Shown here: positions 32,447 through 44,876 of the stretch, one piece after another
Layout of the letters: every line of letters starts with the position of its first letter
Position numbering within the stretch: position 1 is the first letter of the stretch
Source: VRUE01 sp036276735
GTDB lineage: Bacteria > Actinomycetota > Thermoleophilia > Solirubrobacterales > 70-9
Reading direction: 5' to 3'
Assembly (NCBI GenBank): GCA_036276735.1
Contig: DASUOH010000001.1
Span: 1-48,839 of the forward strand
DNA: 48,839 nucleotides
Notes under the pieces: generated by a model
The model's database searches: none
What the model was told of the DNA's origin: nothing
The model's input: only the letters and a program-made list of their open reading frames with translations
Program-made: the position numbers and the translations under genes

Positions 32447-34334
32447 TGAGGCATTCCTCTAGTGGGTTGAGCTGCCGAGCTCGTTCGATGTCTGCCTTGG
32501 CGGCGGCGGTGTCGCCAGCCGCACGCTCGACTCTAGACCTCAGGTAGTAAAGCTGCCAGTTGCGGTCTTCGCGGTCGATTGCTTGCGTGAGGCGCTCCGC
32601 GGCGACGGCGTAGTCGCGCTGGGCCTCCGATATCAGGGCGAGCTGCACGTATGGAGAGGCGGCCCACGGCTCGATCGAGCGGGCGTTGTCGGCGTGTTCG
32701 ACGGCGCTCGCCAGGTTGCCGGCCGCGGCAGCGTCGCGGCTCGCATCCAGCCCCCGCTCGACCAGCAGCGGCCCAATCAGCGCGATCGCCGAGATCCAGG
32801 CCGCCGCCAGGCCTCCGACCGCAAGCCAGAAGCCACGGTTCTCACGCGCTGAGCCGTCCAGCTCGGCGCCGCGGCCGAGTTGGGCGCAGCGAGCCGCGAC
32901 CGCGGCGCCCGCGGCGAGGAAGAAGACAACCCCGACCCCGGGGATCTCCCAGAACCAGTCGAAAGCGGCGCCGACCGCGAAGGCGAGCATCGCGGCGAGC
33001 AGCGCTGCCTGCCGGTCCCGCTGCCCGGTGGGGGCGCCGCGCCAGGCGGCGAAAGCCGTCCAAAGCAGCACTCCCACCATCGCCAGCACCGCGAGCCCGC
33101 CGACGATGCCGAGCTCGGCGAAGGCCTCGAAGTAGAGCGAGTGGGCGTCGTGGAGCGGCTGTTCGATCTCCCGGTGCTCCTCCCAGGCGAACTCATAGCT
33201 GCCCGCGCCGACCCCGGCGAGTGGCTCTTCGCCGAAGGCGTCGAAGGAGACTCGCCAGAAGTCGTAGCGCCCAGCCCCGGACAAGTCGCTGAAGTTCTCG
33301 ACCGGCTCGCTCGGCGCCTGGATGTCGGAGCTGGAGAAGCGATCCCAGGCGCGCCCGCCGACCGCGATCGTCGCGACGAGCGCGACGATCGCGAGGCCGG
33401 CAGCTACCGCCTTGAGCACCCCAGGGCTGCGCGACGCCTCAATCATTCGTCCAGTGAACCGGCCGGCGCGCCGCTCGATTCGGCGCAGCAGCGCAAAGAG
33501 GACGAGGCAGGCGGCGGTCCCCGCCAGGAGGATCCACAGCACCTCATGGCCCTGGTCGATCGCCGCCTGCGAGGCCGCGTTGTCCTCGAGCGCGTCGCGG
33601 GCCTGAGCGGCGAGGACGGCGGGGACGGCCGCGAGCGCCGCCAGGGAGGCGGTCGCCAGCAGCCAGAGTCGGTCGCGCGAGAGGGCGAGGAGGCTGCCGA
33701 CGCTCACGACCAGGGCCAGCAGGCCGCCACGGGAAAACGTGAAGTAGAGCCCGAGCAGGGCCGCCGGCATCGTCGCCACCGCCAGCCACCGCAGCCCCGA
33801 CCAGGTTGCCTCGCGGCTCAGCCAAAGCAGCAACATCGCGGCAATCGCGAAGACGACGCCGTTGGCATTCCAGTAGCCAAGCGGATAGCGCAGCTGGGCG
33901 CCGCTGCCGAGGGAGTTGGCGACCTCGATCACGTCGGGCAGCAGGCGGCTGGAGAGGCCGAGGACGACGACGACCGCCACGCCAATTGCCAGGCCTTCGG
34001 CGAAACGTTGGCGCCTTCGCTCGGTTTGTGCGATCAGGAATGCGGCTAGGAAGACGCCGAGGTAGGCGAGCGCTCGATCGGCCTCGATCACGCTCAGCTC
34101 GGCGGAACCCGACCAGGTAGACGAAAGCGCCGACCAGAGAGCGAGGAACAGAACCGATGCCACGGACCAGAGGAACGGGCGTGCCAGGGGAGCCTTCGAG
34201 CCGGCGCCCAGGACCAGCAGGCCGACGACTACCAGCCAGGCCAGCAAGCCGGCGATGTGACGCTCCGTCAGGTCATATCCGCCGCCCGCAAGGGCGATCC
34301 CACCAATCAGGGCGGCTGGCGCTAACGCCGCCAC
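32424..34334 (-). CDS. O-antigen ligase family (Wzy_C) membrane protein with C-terminal TPR-like region
   Basis: A 636-residue membrane protein. GTG 34334 follows AGAGGAATCG, a good ribosome site. Codons further upstream would overlap the divergent gene. About ten helices are followed by the large outer loop typical of WaaL/Wzy_C: GRYDFWRVSFDAFGEEPLAGVG and DAHSLYFEAFAELGIVG with the conserved His. After more helices, residues about 540-636 form two or three TPR-like repeats (AVEHADNARSIEP, AVAAERLTQAIDRED, AKADIERARQLNP). The family joins a lipid-linked glycan to an acceptor or polymerises it. With Wzm/Wzt in the locus, a ligase role is more likely. Confidence 0.82.
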   Translation of the reverse strand: MAALAPAALIGGIALAGGGYDLTERHIAGLLAWLVVVGLLVLGAGSKAPLARPFLWSVASVLFLALWSALSSTWSGSAELSVIEADRALAYLGVFLAAFLIAQTERRRQRFAEGLAIGVAVVVVLGLSSRLLPDVIEVANSLGSGAQLRYPLGYWNANGVVFAIAAMLLLWLSREATWSGLRWLAVATMPAALLGLYFTFSRGGLLALVVSVGSLLALSRDRLWLLATASLAALAAVPAVLAAQARDALEDNAASQAAIDQGHEVLWILLAGTAACLVLFALLRRIERRAGRFTGRMIEASRSPGVLKAVAAGLAIVALVATIAVGGRAWDRFSSSDIQAPSEPVENFSDLSGAGRYDFWRVSFDAFGEEPLAGVGAGSYEFAWEEHREIEQPLHDAHSLYFEAFAELGIVGGLAVLAMVGVLLWTAFAAWRGAPTGQRDRQAALLAAMLAFAVGAAFDWFWEIPGVGVVFFLAAGAAVAARCAQLGRGAELDGSARENRGFWLAVGGLAAAWISAIALIGPLLVERGLDASRDAAAAGNLASAVEHADNARSIEPWAASPYVQLALISEAQRDYAVAAERLTQAIDREDRNWQLYYLRSRVERAAGDTAAAKADIERARQLNPLEECLNGIPDCG

Positions 34335-34343
34335 CGATTCCTC

Positions 34344-34349
34344 TAACCT
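34344..34349 (+). promoter_or_regulatory. Leaderless -10 box of the Gly/Ser-rich surface protein
   Basis: TAACCT ends 8 bases before ATG 34358. It lies in the 23-base gap between that gene and the divergent ligase, whose own start instead has a ribosome site. Confidence 0.45.
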
Positions 34350-34357
34350 TGCGCGCC

Positions 34358-34903
34358 ATGCTTGAGACCCCCCACCAAACCTCGCAGCTGGCTCGCCGCG
34401 GCCTCGTGCCTCTTGCAGTCTCTGCGCTATTGGCATTTGCTTTCGTTCCGGGGCTGGCTTTCGCTGAAGCGGGGGTCCAGTATTCCGACGCGCCCCCCAC
34501 GGTGACCGGCAAGACCTCCGATAAGGGGTCTGCCAACCGTTCCAACACCGGTGGCGGGGGCGACGGCTCGGATCAGTCTTCCACGCGCTCCGGCTCGACC
34601 GCCGACGGCAAGTCGAAGGACGGCACCGGTGACGATCAGGCCGGCGCCGCGGGCGGCAAGGACGGCGGCAAGGGCGGCGCGTCCGGCAACATCGCCGGCG
34701 GCGAGGAAGCGGGCGGCAGTGGCGCCTCCGCGCTCGACACCGATCCCGCTGGCTCGAGCGCGGACGACGGTGGCAGCTCGCCCCTGGTGCCGATCCTGAT
34801 CGCGCTCGCCGTGCTGGCGGCGATCTCGGTTGGCGTCGTCGCGATGAGGAAGAAGCGCGAGGATGCCGATCCCGGTGCTCCCCCCTCTCCCGAGGCGGGC
34901 TGA
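34358..34903 (+). CDS. Secreted Gly/Ser/Asp-rich protein with C-terminal membrane anchor
   Basis: A 181-residue protein of no known family. Residues 1-36 are a signal peptide with a basic start and the end AFA. Residues 37-137 are low-complexity, made mostly of Gly, Ser, Asp, Ala and Lys (GKDGGKGG, GGDGSDQSS), with no Cys and few hydrophobic residues. Residues 142-165 form a transmembrane helix (LVPILIALAVLAAISVGVVAM), then a short basic tail RKKRED. There is no LPXTG motif. It would sit as a flexible, strongly hydrophilic stalk on the outer face. The stalk may be an attachment point for glycan because of the dense Ser and Thr, which is a guess. It is divergent from the ligase and 4 bases before a glycosidase gene. 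Confidence 0.7.
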   Translation: MLETPHQTSQLARRGLVPLAVSALLAFAFVPGLAFAEAGVQYSDAPPTVTGKTSDKGSANRSNTGGGGDGSDQSSTRSGSTADGKSKDGTGDDQAGAAGGKDGGKGGASGNIAGGEEAGGSGASALDTDPAGSSADDGGSSPLVPILIALAVLAAISVGVVAMRKKREDADPGAPPSPEAG

Positions 34904-34907
34904 GCGC

Positions 34908-36053
34908 ATGGGACAGCGAGCTGTCTCGATGAGCTTTGGTGTGCGCGCGTTCGTTGCCGCGCTCGCGCTGGCGGCGCTGCTGATCGTCGCGCCCGGTGCG
35001 GCGCAGGCGCTGCCCGGCAAGTTCTGGGGCGTCGTGCCGCAGGACAACGTCAGCCTTGAAAGGTTCGAACGCCTCAAGCGAGGCGGGGTGGACAGCGTGC
35101 GGCTGCCGATCTTCTGGGGCAACGTCCAGCCGGTGCGGAGCGGCGCCTTCGATTGGTCCTCGGCCGACAACAGCATCGCGACCGCGACGGCCGCCGGCCT
35201 CGAGGTCCTGCCGTTCCTCTACGGCGCCCCGAGCTGGGCCGTTCCCTCGGCGCCGGTGCCCGGCTCCGGCGGCACGGTGCGGGCGCCGAAGTTCCTGCCG
35301 GTCAACAGCGGCGTGCAGCGGTTGGGCTGGCAGCGCTTCGCCAGCGAAGCGGCGGCGCGCTACGGCCCGGGCGGCAGCTTCTGGGCGGCCAATCCGGCGA
35401 TCGCGCCGCGACCGCTCCGCACCTGGCAGATCTGGAACGAGCCGAACTTCAAGTTCTTCGTCGTGCGTCCCAACCCGAAGGAGTACGGGCAGCTGGTGAA
35501 GATGTCCTACACGGCGCTGAGGAGCGTCGACCCGGGTGCCAAGCTGGTCCTGGGCGGGCTGTTCGCGAGGCCGCTGGAGGCGACCTTCAAACGCCGCCCG
35601 CCGCAGGCCTACTTCGCGGCCGACTTCCTCAACCGGATGTACCTGGCTACGCCGGGGATCAAGCGGAGGTTCCACGGAGTTGCGCTGCACCCCTACACCG
35701 GCAGCTATCGAAACTTCACCCCCTACATCGAGGAATTCCGCGACGTCCTCCAGGCGCATCGGGACAGCGGCAAGGGCCTCTGGCTGACCGAGGTCAGCTG
35801 GAGCTCGGAGGCGCCGCAGCCCCGCAACTCCTTCAACAAAGGCCGCGCCGGCCAGGCGAAGCAGTTGAAGGGGGCCTTCGGCCTGGTACGCGCCAACCAG
35901 CGCAAATGGCGCGTGCAGCGGGTCTACTGGTTCTCGGTCGAAGACAAGCGCAACAGCTGCAACTTCTGCGGCGGCGCGGGCCTCTTCACCGAAGCCTTCG
36001 CGCCGAAGCCCGCCTGGCGAGCCTTCGTAGGCTTTGCTGGTGGCAGGCCGTAG
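34908..36053 (+). CDS. Secreted clan GH-A glycosidase with C-terminal CxxC motif (paralogue 2 of 3)
   Basis: A 381-residue exported protein. ATG 34908 lies 4 bases after the preceding gene. ATG 34929 would give a more typical signal peptide and is a fair alternative. The signal ends near AQA (31-34). Barrel motifs: VRLPIFWG (64-71), WQIWNEPNF (173-181) with acid/base E178, GVALHPY (257-263), and LWLTEVSWSS (291-300) with nucleophile E295. SCNFC gives C351 and C354. Compared with paralogue 1 it keeps the standard NEP. It shares more with the next gene in position but more in sequence with the first one around the C-terminal motif. Substrate unknown. Confidence 0.82.
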   Translation: MGQRAVSMSFGVRAFVAALALAALLIVAPGAAQALPGKFWGVVPQDNVSLERFERLKRGGVDSVRLPIFWGNVQPVRSGAFDWSSADNSIATATAAGLEVLPFLYGAPSWAVPSAPVPGSGGTVRAPKFLPVNSGVQRLGWQRFASEAAARYGPGGSFWAANPAIAPRPLRTWQIWNEPNFKFFVVRPNPKEYGQLVKMSYTALRSVDPGAKLVLGGLFARPLEATFKRRPPQAYFAADFLNRMYLATPGIKRRFHGVALHPYTGSYRNFTPYIEEFRDVLQAHRDSGKGLWLTEVSWSSEAPQPRNSFNKGRAGQAKQLKGAFGLVRANQRKWRVQRVYWFSVEDKRNSCNFCGGAGLFTEAFAPKPAWRAFVGFAGGRP

Positions 36054-37158
36054 CTCGCTCCGCTTCCGTACGCCGTTCCGCCTTCCGCTAGCCCTCTTCC
36101 TCGTGCTGGCGCTGGTGGGCGGTCCGGCGTGCGCCGGGGCGCAGCCGGCACCCCCGGGGTTCGTCGGGATCTCGCCGCAGGGCGAACCGAACGAGCCCGA
36201 CTACCGGCTGATGGAAGAAGCCGGCGTGCGGAGTATTCGTGTGCCGCTCTACTGGGCGGAGGTCGAGTCCTCGCCGGCGGTCTTCGCCGAGTCCAACTGG
36301 GCCCCGTTCGAGCTCGCCGTCAGGCTCGCCGCCGAAAACGGGATGCAGGTACTGCCGTTTGCCTGGGGGGCGCCGGAGTGGGTGTCGCGCGAGATCTGGC
36401 TCGAGCCGGTCGCCGCCTGGCAGCTGCGCGCCTGGGGCTCGTTCCTGCGCCGCGCGGTCAGCCGCTTCGGCGCCGGCGGCACCTTCTGGAGCGAGAACCC
36501 CGACCTGCCCTACCGGCCGATCCGCCGCTGGGAGGTCTGGAACGAGCCGAACATCGTCACCTTCGGTCGGGCCAACCCGGAGCGCTTCGCGCGGTTCGTG
36601 CGGGTCAGCGGCCGCGCCATCCACGGCGTCAATCCCGGTGCCGACGTGATCATCGGCGGCCTCTTCGGCCGGCCTCTGCAGATTCCGCCGAATGTCGGTT
36701 CCGGCAACTTCCTCTCGCGGCTCTACCGGGCCCGCCGCGTCAAGAAGCACTTCGACGGGGTCGCGCTTCACCCCTACGTGGCGGACGCCAGCGCGATGCG
36801 GCCCCAGATCCTCAACCTGCGCCGCGTCATGCGGGTCCACAACGACGCCGCCACGCCGCTCTACGTGACCGAGCTGGGCTGGGGCTCCGACAGCTTCGAG
36901 TCGCGTTGGGAGCGCGGCCTGCGGGGGCAGGCGCGCGAGCTGCACCGCGCCTTTGCGATGCTGGTCAACCATCGCCGCTCCTGGCGGATCGGCGGCGTCT
37001 GGTGGTTCTCTTGGGTCGACGCCTTCGGCTCCTGCCAGTTCTGCGACTCGGCGGGCCTGCTCACCGACGCGCGCGAGGCGAAGCCCTCCTGGTACGTCTT
37101 CAACGCGTGGACGGGCGGCAACCCGGAGGTCGTGCCGCGAGCGAGCTTCAAACCGTAG
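36040..37158 (+). CDS. Secreted clan GH-A glycosidase with C-terminal CxxC motif (paralogue 3 of 3)
   Basis: A 372-residue exported protein overlapping the previous gene by 14 bases from GTG 36040. TTG 36034 is an alternative. The basic N-terminus and hydrophobic core end at CAGA (31-34), and C31 might suggest a lipoprotein, but the lipobox is poor. Motifs: RVPLYW (67-72), WEVWNEPN (164-171) with E169, GVALHPY (240-246), LYVTELGWGSD (274-284) with E278, WWFSW and SCQFC with C332 and C335. The segment between strands 2 and 3 differs from the paralogues, so the substrate site may differ. Probably expressed together with paralogue 2. Confidence 0.82.
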   Translation: MAGRSSLRFRTPFRLPLALFLVLALVGGPACAGAQPAPPGFVGISPQGEPNEPDYRLMEEAGVRSIRVPLYWAEVESSPAVFAESNWAPFELAVRLAAENGMQVLPFAWGAPEWVSREIWLEPVAAWQLRAWGSFLRRAVSRFGAGGTFWSENPDLPYRPIRRWEVWNEPNIVTFGRANPERFARFVRVSGRAIHGVNPGADVIIGGLFGRPLQIPPNVGSGNFLSRLYRARRVKKHFDGVALHPYVADASAMRPQILNLRRVMRVHNDAATPLYVTELGWGSDSFESRWERGLRGQARELHRAFAMLVNHRRSWRIGGVWWFSWVDAFGSCQFCDSAGLLTDAREAKPSWYVFNAWTGGNPEVVPRASFKP

Positions 37159-37163
37159 GGGCG

Positions 37164-37169
37164 TAAGAT
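37164..37169 (+). promoter_or_regulatory. Leaderless -10 box of lhr
   Basis: TAAGAT ends 7 bases before TTG 37177. It lies in the 18-base gap after the glycosidase stop and explains how the helicase could be transcribed apart from the glycan genes. Confidence 0.5.
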
Positions 37170-37176
37170 CGGTCGG

Positions 37177-41895
<4,719 letters not shown>

Positions 41896-41902
41896 TCCCC
41901 CG

Positions 41903-42598
41903 ATGGCGGAGCCAGGGAGCCCAAGCCCGGTCGCGCTGCTGCGCAGCGTGCCGCTCTTCGCCGATCTCGAGCAGGGGGAGCTGGAGAGCTTCTCGCGCGT
42001 CGCCGTGCCGCGCTCGTTTCCCGCCGCGACGCGGGTCTTCCACGAGGGCGATCGTTCCGACGCCTGCTACCTCGTGCGCAGCGGCAGCTTCCGGGTGACG
42101 CGCGAGCATTCCGACGGGCGCGCGATCACCCTGGCCACGCTCGGCCCGGGCGACATCTTCGGCGAGCTTGCGATGCTGGACGGCGAGGTGCGCTCGGCCA
42201 GCGTCGAAGCCCTCAGCGACGGCGAGCTGCTCGCCCTGCCGGCCGGCGAGGTGCGAGCGCTGCTCGCCCGCCATCCGGAGATCACGGTGAAGCTGGTCGG
42301 GGCGCTGGTGCGGCGCCTGCGCTCGGCGAACGAGCGCATCTCCCGCCAGTCTTTTCAGACCGTGCCGAGCCGCGTCGCCGGCGTCCTGCTCCAGCTCGTC
42401 GCCGAAGAGGCGCACGAGGCGGCGGAGGGCGAGGTGACGATCCGCATGAACCAATCCGACCTCGCGCAGCTCGCCGGGACCTCGCGTGAGAGCGTCAGCC
42501 GCTTCCTCGCCGACCTCGAGCGGGCCGGCGTCGTGCGGCCGGGGCGGGGTCGCGTCACCGTCCTGGCGCCTTCGAAGCTCCGCAATTACATCTTCTGA
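41903..42598 (+). CDS. Crp/Fnr family transcription regulator
   Basis: A 231-residue regulator. Residues about 10-130 form the cyclic-nucleotide-binding barrel, with FHEGDRSDACYLVRSGSFRV and GPGDIFGELAMLDGEVRSASVEA. The GELAMLDGEVRSAS stretch is the phosphate-binding cassette and carries the Glu and Arg-Ser that bind cAMP in Crp. A long helix and a winged helix-turn-helix follow (DLAQLAGTSRESVSRFLADLERAGVV, about 184-210). There is no Cys cluster as in Fnr, so an oxygen sensor is excluded. It lies 7 bases after lhr. Its targets cannot be seen. A cAMP-responsive activator or repressor is expected. Confidence 0.9.
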   Translation: MAEPGSPSPVALLRSVPLFADLEQGELESFSRVAVPRSFPAATRVFHEGDRSDACYLVRSGSFRVTREHSDGRAITLATLGPGDIFGELAMLDGEVRSASVEALSDGELLALPAGEVRALLARHPEITVKLVGALVRRLRSANERISRQSFQTVPSRVAGVLLQLVAEEAHEAAEGEVTIRMNQSDLAQLAGTSRESVSRFLADLERAGVVRPGRGRVTVLAPSKLRNYIF

Positions 42599-42626
42599 TG
42601 GAAGCGGCCCCGGGTAGGGGGACGCC

Positions 42627-43274
42627 GTGACTGACTTCCAAGCCCTTCGTGCCTCGATGGTCGAGCGGCAGCTGCGCGAGCGCGGAATCAGCGACGAGCG
42701 GGTGCTGGAGGCGATGGGGGTGGTGCCGCGCGAGGAGTTTGTGCCGGCGGGCTATCGCTCCCGCGCCTACTCCGACTCGGCGCTGCCGATCGGCGAGGGG
42801 CAGACGATCTCGCAGCCGTGGATCGTCGCCGCGATCGCACAGGCGCTGCAGCTGCAGGGCGACGAGCTGGTCTTGGAGGTGGGGACTGGGAGCGGTTATT
42901 CGGCTGCCGTCCTCTCCCACCTCGCGCCCCACGTCGTCAGCGTCGAGCGCCACGCGGGTCTCGCGGCACGGGCCCGCGCCGTGCTGGCCGCGCTCGGTGT
43001 CTCCGGCGTCGAGGTGATCGTCGGCGACGGCAGCCGCGGCCTGCCGGCGCGGGCGCCCTTCGACGCGGTCGCGGTCCACGCCGTCGCGCCCGCCGCCCCG
43101 CAGAGCTTGCTCGACCAGCTTGCCGAGGGAGGGCGGCTCGTCGTCCCGATCGCTGCCCGGGGGGCCGACATGCTGACCGCCTTCCACCGCGAGGGCGAGG
43201 AGCTGCGCAGCGAGACGATCGGGCCCTGCCGCTTCGTGCCGCTGATCGGCGAGGAGGGGTTTGGCGGCGGCTGA
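42627..43274 (+). CDS. pcm: Protein-L-isoaspartate O-methyltransferase
   Basis: A 215-residue SAM-dependent methyltransferase that repairs isoaspartyl residues in aged proteins. VPREEFVPAGYRSRAYSDSALPIGEGQTISQP (33-64 region) is the family hallmark around the substrate site. VLEVGTGSGYSAAVL (82-96) is the SAM loop, and VVSVERH follows. Starts at GTG 42627 with AGGGGG upstream. It converges on an RTX gene with 6 bases between stops. Length and residues look normal. Confidence 0.92.
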   Translation: MTDFQALRASMVERQLRERGISDERVLEAMGVVPREEFVPAGYRSRAYSDSALPIGEGQTISQPWIVAAIAQALQLQGDELVLEVGTGSGYSAAVLSHLAPHVVSVERHAGLAARARAVLAALGVSGVEVIVGDGSRGLPARAPFDAVAVHAVAPAAPQSLLDQLAEGGRLVVPIAARGADMLTAFHREGEELRSETIGPCRFVPLIGEEGFGGG

Positions 43275-43280
43275 GTCGCT

Positions 43281-44810
43281 CTACTGGTGAGCCGCGTCGC
43301 CGCCGTCGGCAGCGAGCAGCTGGTCCCAGCCGGAGCCGCCGACGAGGCGATCGCGGCCTCCCCGTCCGTCGAGCACGTCGTCGCCGGCGCCGCCGCTGAT
43401 CGTGTTGGGGCGGCCATCGCCGACCAACACATCGGGACCGGGCGATCCCTCGATCGCCTCGATGGACCCGAGGACGCGTCCCGGCAGGCAATCCTCGCCG
43501 GCCCGCGTGGCAACGCCGCCGATCTGGGCGTTGACACCGGGAGTGAAGCGGAAGAAGTTGGCGTTGTCGGCGCCCGGGCCGCCGTCGTAGACGTCCCCGT
43601 CGCAGGGATCGCCGCCGACCAGTACGTCGTCGCCGCTGCCACCGAGCATCGTGCCGCCGCCGCTGTCTACCGGGACGGGGCGATCGGTGCGGGCCGCAAT
43701 CAGCGCATCGTCGCCTCCGCCGCCCGAGAGCAGGTCCGCCGCCGAGTCGTCGCCGGCCTCGATCACGTCGCTTCCGCCACCGCCGTAGATGGCGTCGGCC
43801 CCCGGCCCGCCATCGATGCGCACCTCGATGTAGGGGGGGAGCCCCGCGCCGATGTGAACGGTGTCGTCGCCGTCCCCCGTCGACACGGTGATCAGATCGA
43901 GGTCGGCGCCGCAGCGCACCGCCCCCGAGCTGCCGGCCGCGTCGCAACCGCCGACCTGCTCGGGCTGGAAGCCGGTGCCGCCATACACGAGGATGGAGGA
44001 GCCGTCGAAGTCGAGCGCAATCTCGTCGGTGGAGGCACTGCCGCCAACCGCGAGGCTGGTGGAGCGGTCGATGGTGCTGCGCCGCACAACCGTTGCCTCG
44101 TCCGAGGGGCCGCTGCCTGAAAAGGCGGAGTCGACGACCGCCTCGAAGCCACCGAGGTGATCCTGCCCCTCGCCCTTTGCGAAGCCTTGCCCGAGATTGA
44201 CTGCGACGCCCTCTGAGGCGCCCGCGAACGAGACGACGTCTGCCTCACCCAAGCCCCCGTCGAGGCGATCGTGTCCGAGGTCTCCTCGCACCGCGTCCTG
44301 CTCGCCTGGGCCGCCGCCGGCGCTGTCGCTGCCGTGGTTGCCGATTACGATGTCGTCGCCGGCGCCACCGTCGAGGCGGTCGTCGCCCAGGCCGCCGTCG
44401 ATGTAGTCGGCGCCCGCGCCGCCGTCGGCCGGATCGTTGCCGCGTCCGCCGAAGAGCCGATCGCCGCCCTCGCCGCCCTCGAGGGCAGCGTCGGAAGCTC
44501 GCCCCCCGTACAGCGTGTCGTCACCGCTGCTGCCATGAAGATGATCGACTCCTCGGCCTCCGCAGATCCGATCGTCCCCGGCTCCGCCGTCGACGATGTC
44601 ATTGCCACCAGCGGCGTGGATGACGTCGTCGGCTCGCGTCCCCGTCAGGACGTCATGGCCGCGCGTGCCGACGATCGTCGCGCTATCGCCCCCGCAGGAG
44701 ACAACCTCGCCTTGGCTCCAGGCGCTCAAGGGCGTGGCCCAGGCCGCGACGACCGCGGTCGCGGCAATTAGCACGCGGAGTGGCTTGACTGGCGTAAAGA
44801 GTCGAGGCAT
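43281..44810 (-). CDS. Secreted RTX-type calcium-binding repeat protein
   Basis: A 509-residue exported protein. The signal peptide (about 1-32) has a basic start and hydrophobic core. Then TIVGTRGHDVLTGTRADDVI leads into many GGxGxDxxx nonapeptides (GGAGDDRICGG, GGLGDDRLDGG, GGSGDDVLVGG), the calcium-binding beta-roll of RTX proteins. A non-repeat segment (about 200-300) has two Cys and breaks the array, and shorter repeats follow. A Sec signal, with no type I secretion signal or transporter nearby, fits the monoderm-style RTX proteins of this group. Paralogous to the next gene. Possible roles are wall binding or matrix building, neither shown. Confidence 0.85.
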   Translation of the reverse strand: MPRLFTPVKPLRVLIAATAVVAAWATPLSAWSQGEVVSCGGDSATIVGTRGHDVLTGTRADDVIHAAGGNDIVDGGAGDDRICGGRGVDHLHGSSGDDTLYGGRASDAALEGGEGGDRLFGGRGNDPADGGAGADYIDGGLGDDRLDGGAGDDIVIGNHGSDSAGGGPGEQDAVRGDLGHDRLDGGLGEADVVSFAGASEGVAVNLGQGFAKGEGQDHLGGFEAVVDSAFSGSGPSDEATVVRRSTIDRSTSLAVGGSASTDEIALDFDGSSILVYGGTGFQPEQVGGCDAAGSSGAVRCGADLDLITVSTGDGDDTVHIGAGLPPYIEVRIDGGPGADAIYGGGGSDVIEAGDDSAADLLSGGGGDDALIAARTDRPVPVDSGGGTMLGGSGDDVLVGGDPCDGDVYDGGPGADNANFFRFTPGVNAQIGGVATRAGEDCLPGRVLGSIEAIEGSPGPDVLVGDGRPNTISGGAGDDVLDGRGGRDRLVGGSGWDQLLAADGGDAAHQ

Positions 44811-44876
44811 CGCGACGGCGCCCCCTGAACGCGCCGTCGATCGAATGTAGCGAATCGGGTTCGCCGGCCGGGAGGC

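Noticed and set aside
32424..35759. Very long minus-strand frame running past the ligase start
   Set aside because: The upstream part lies opposite two plus-strand genes with signal peptides; GTG 34334 with a ribosome site is the natural start.
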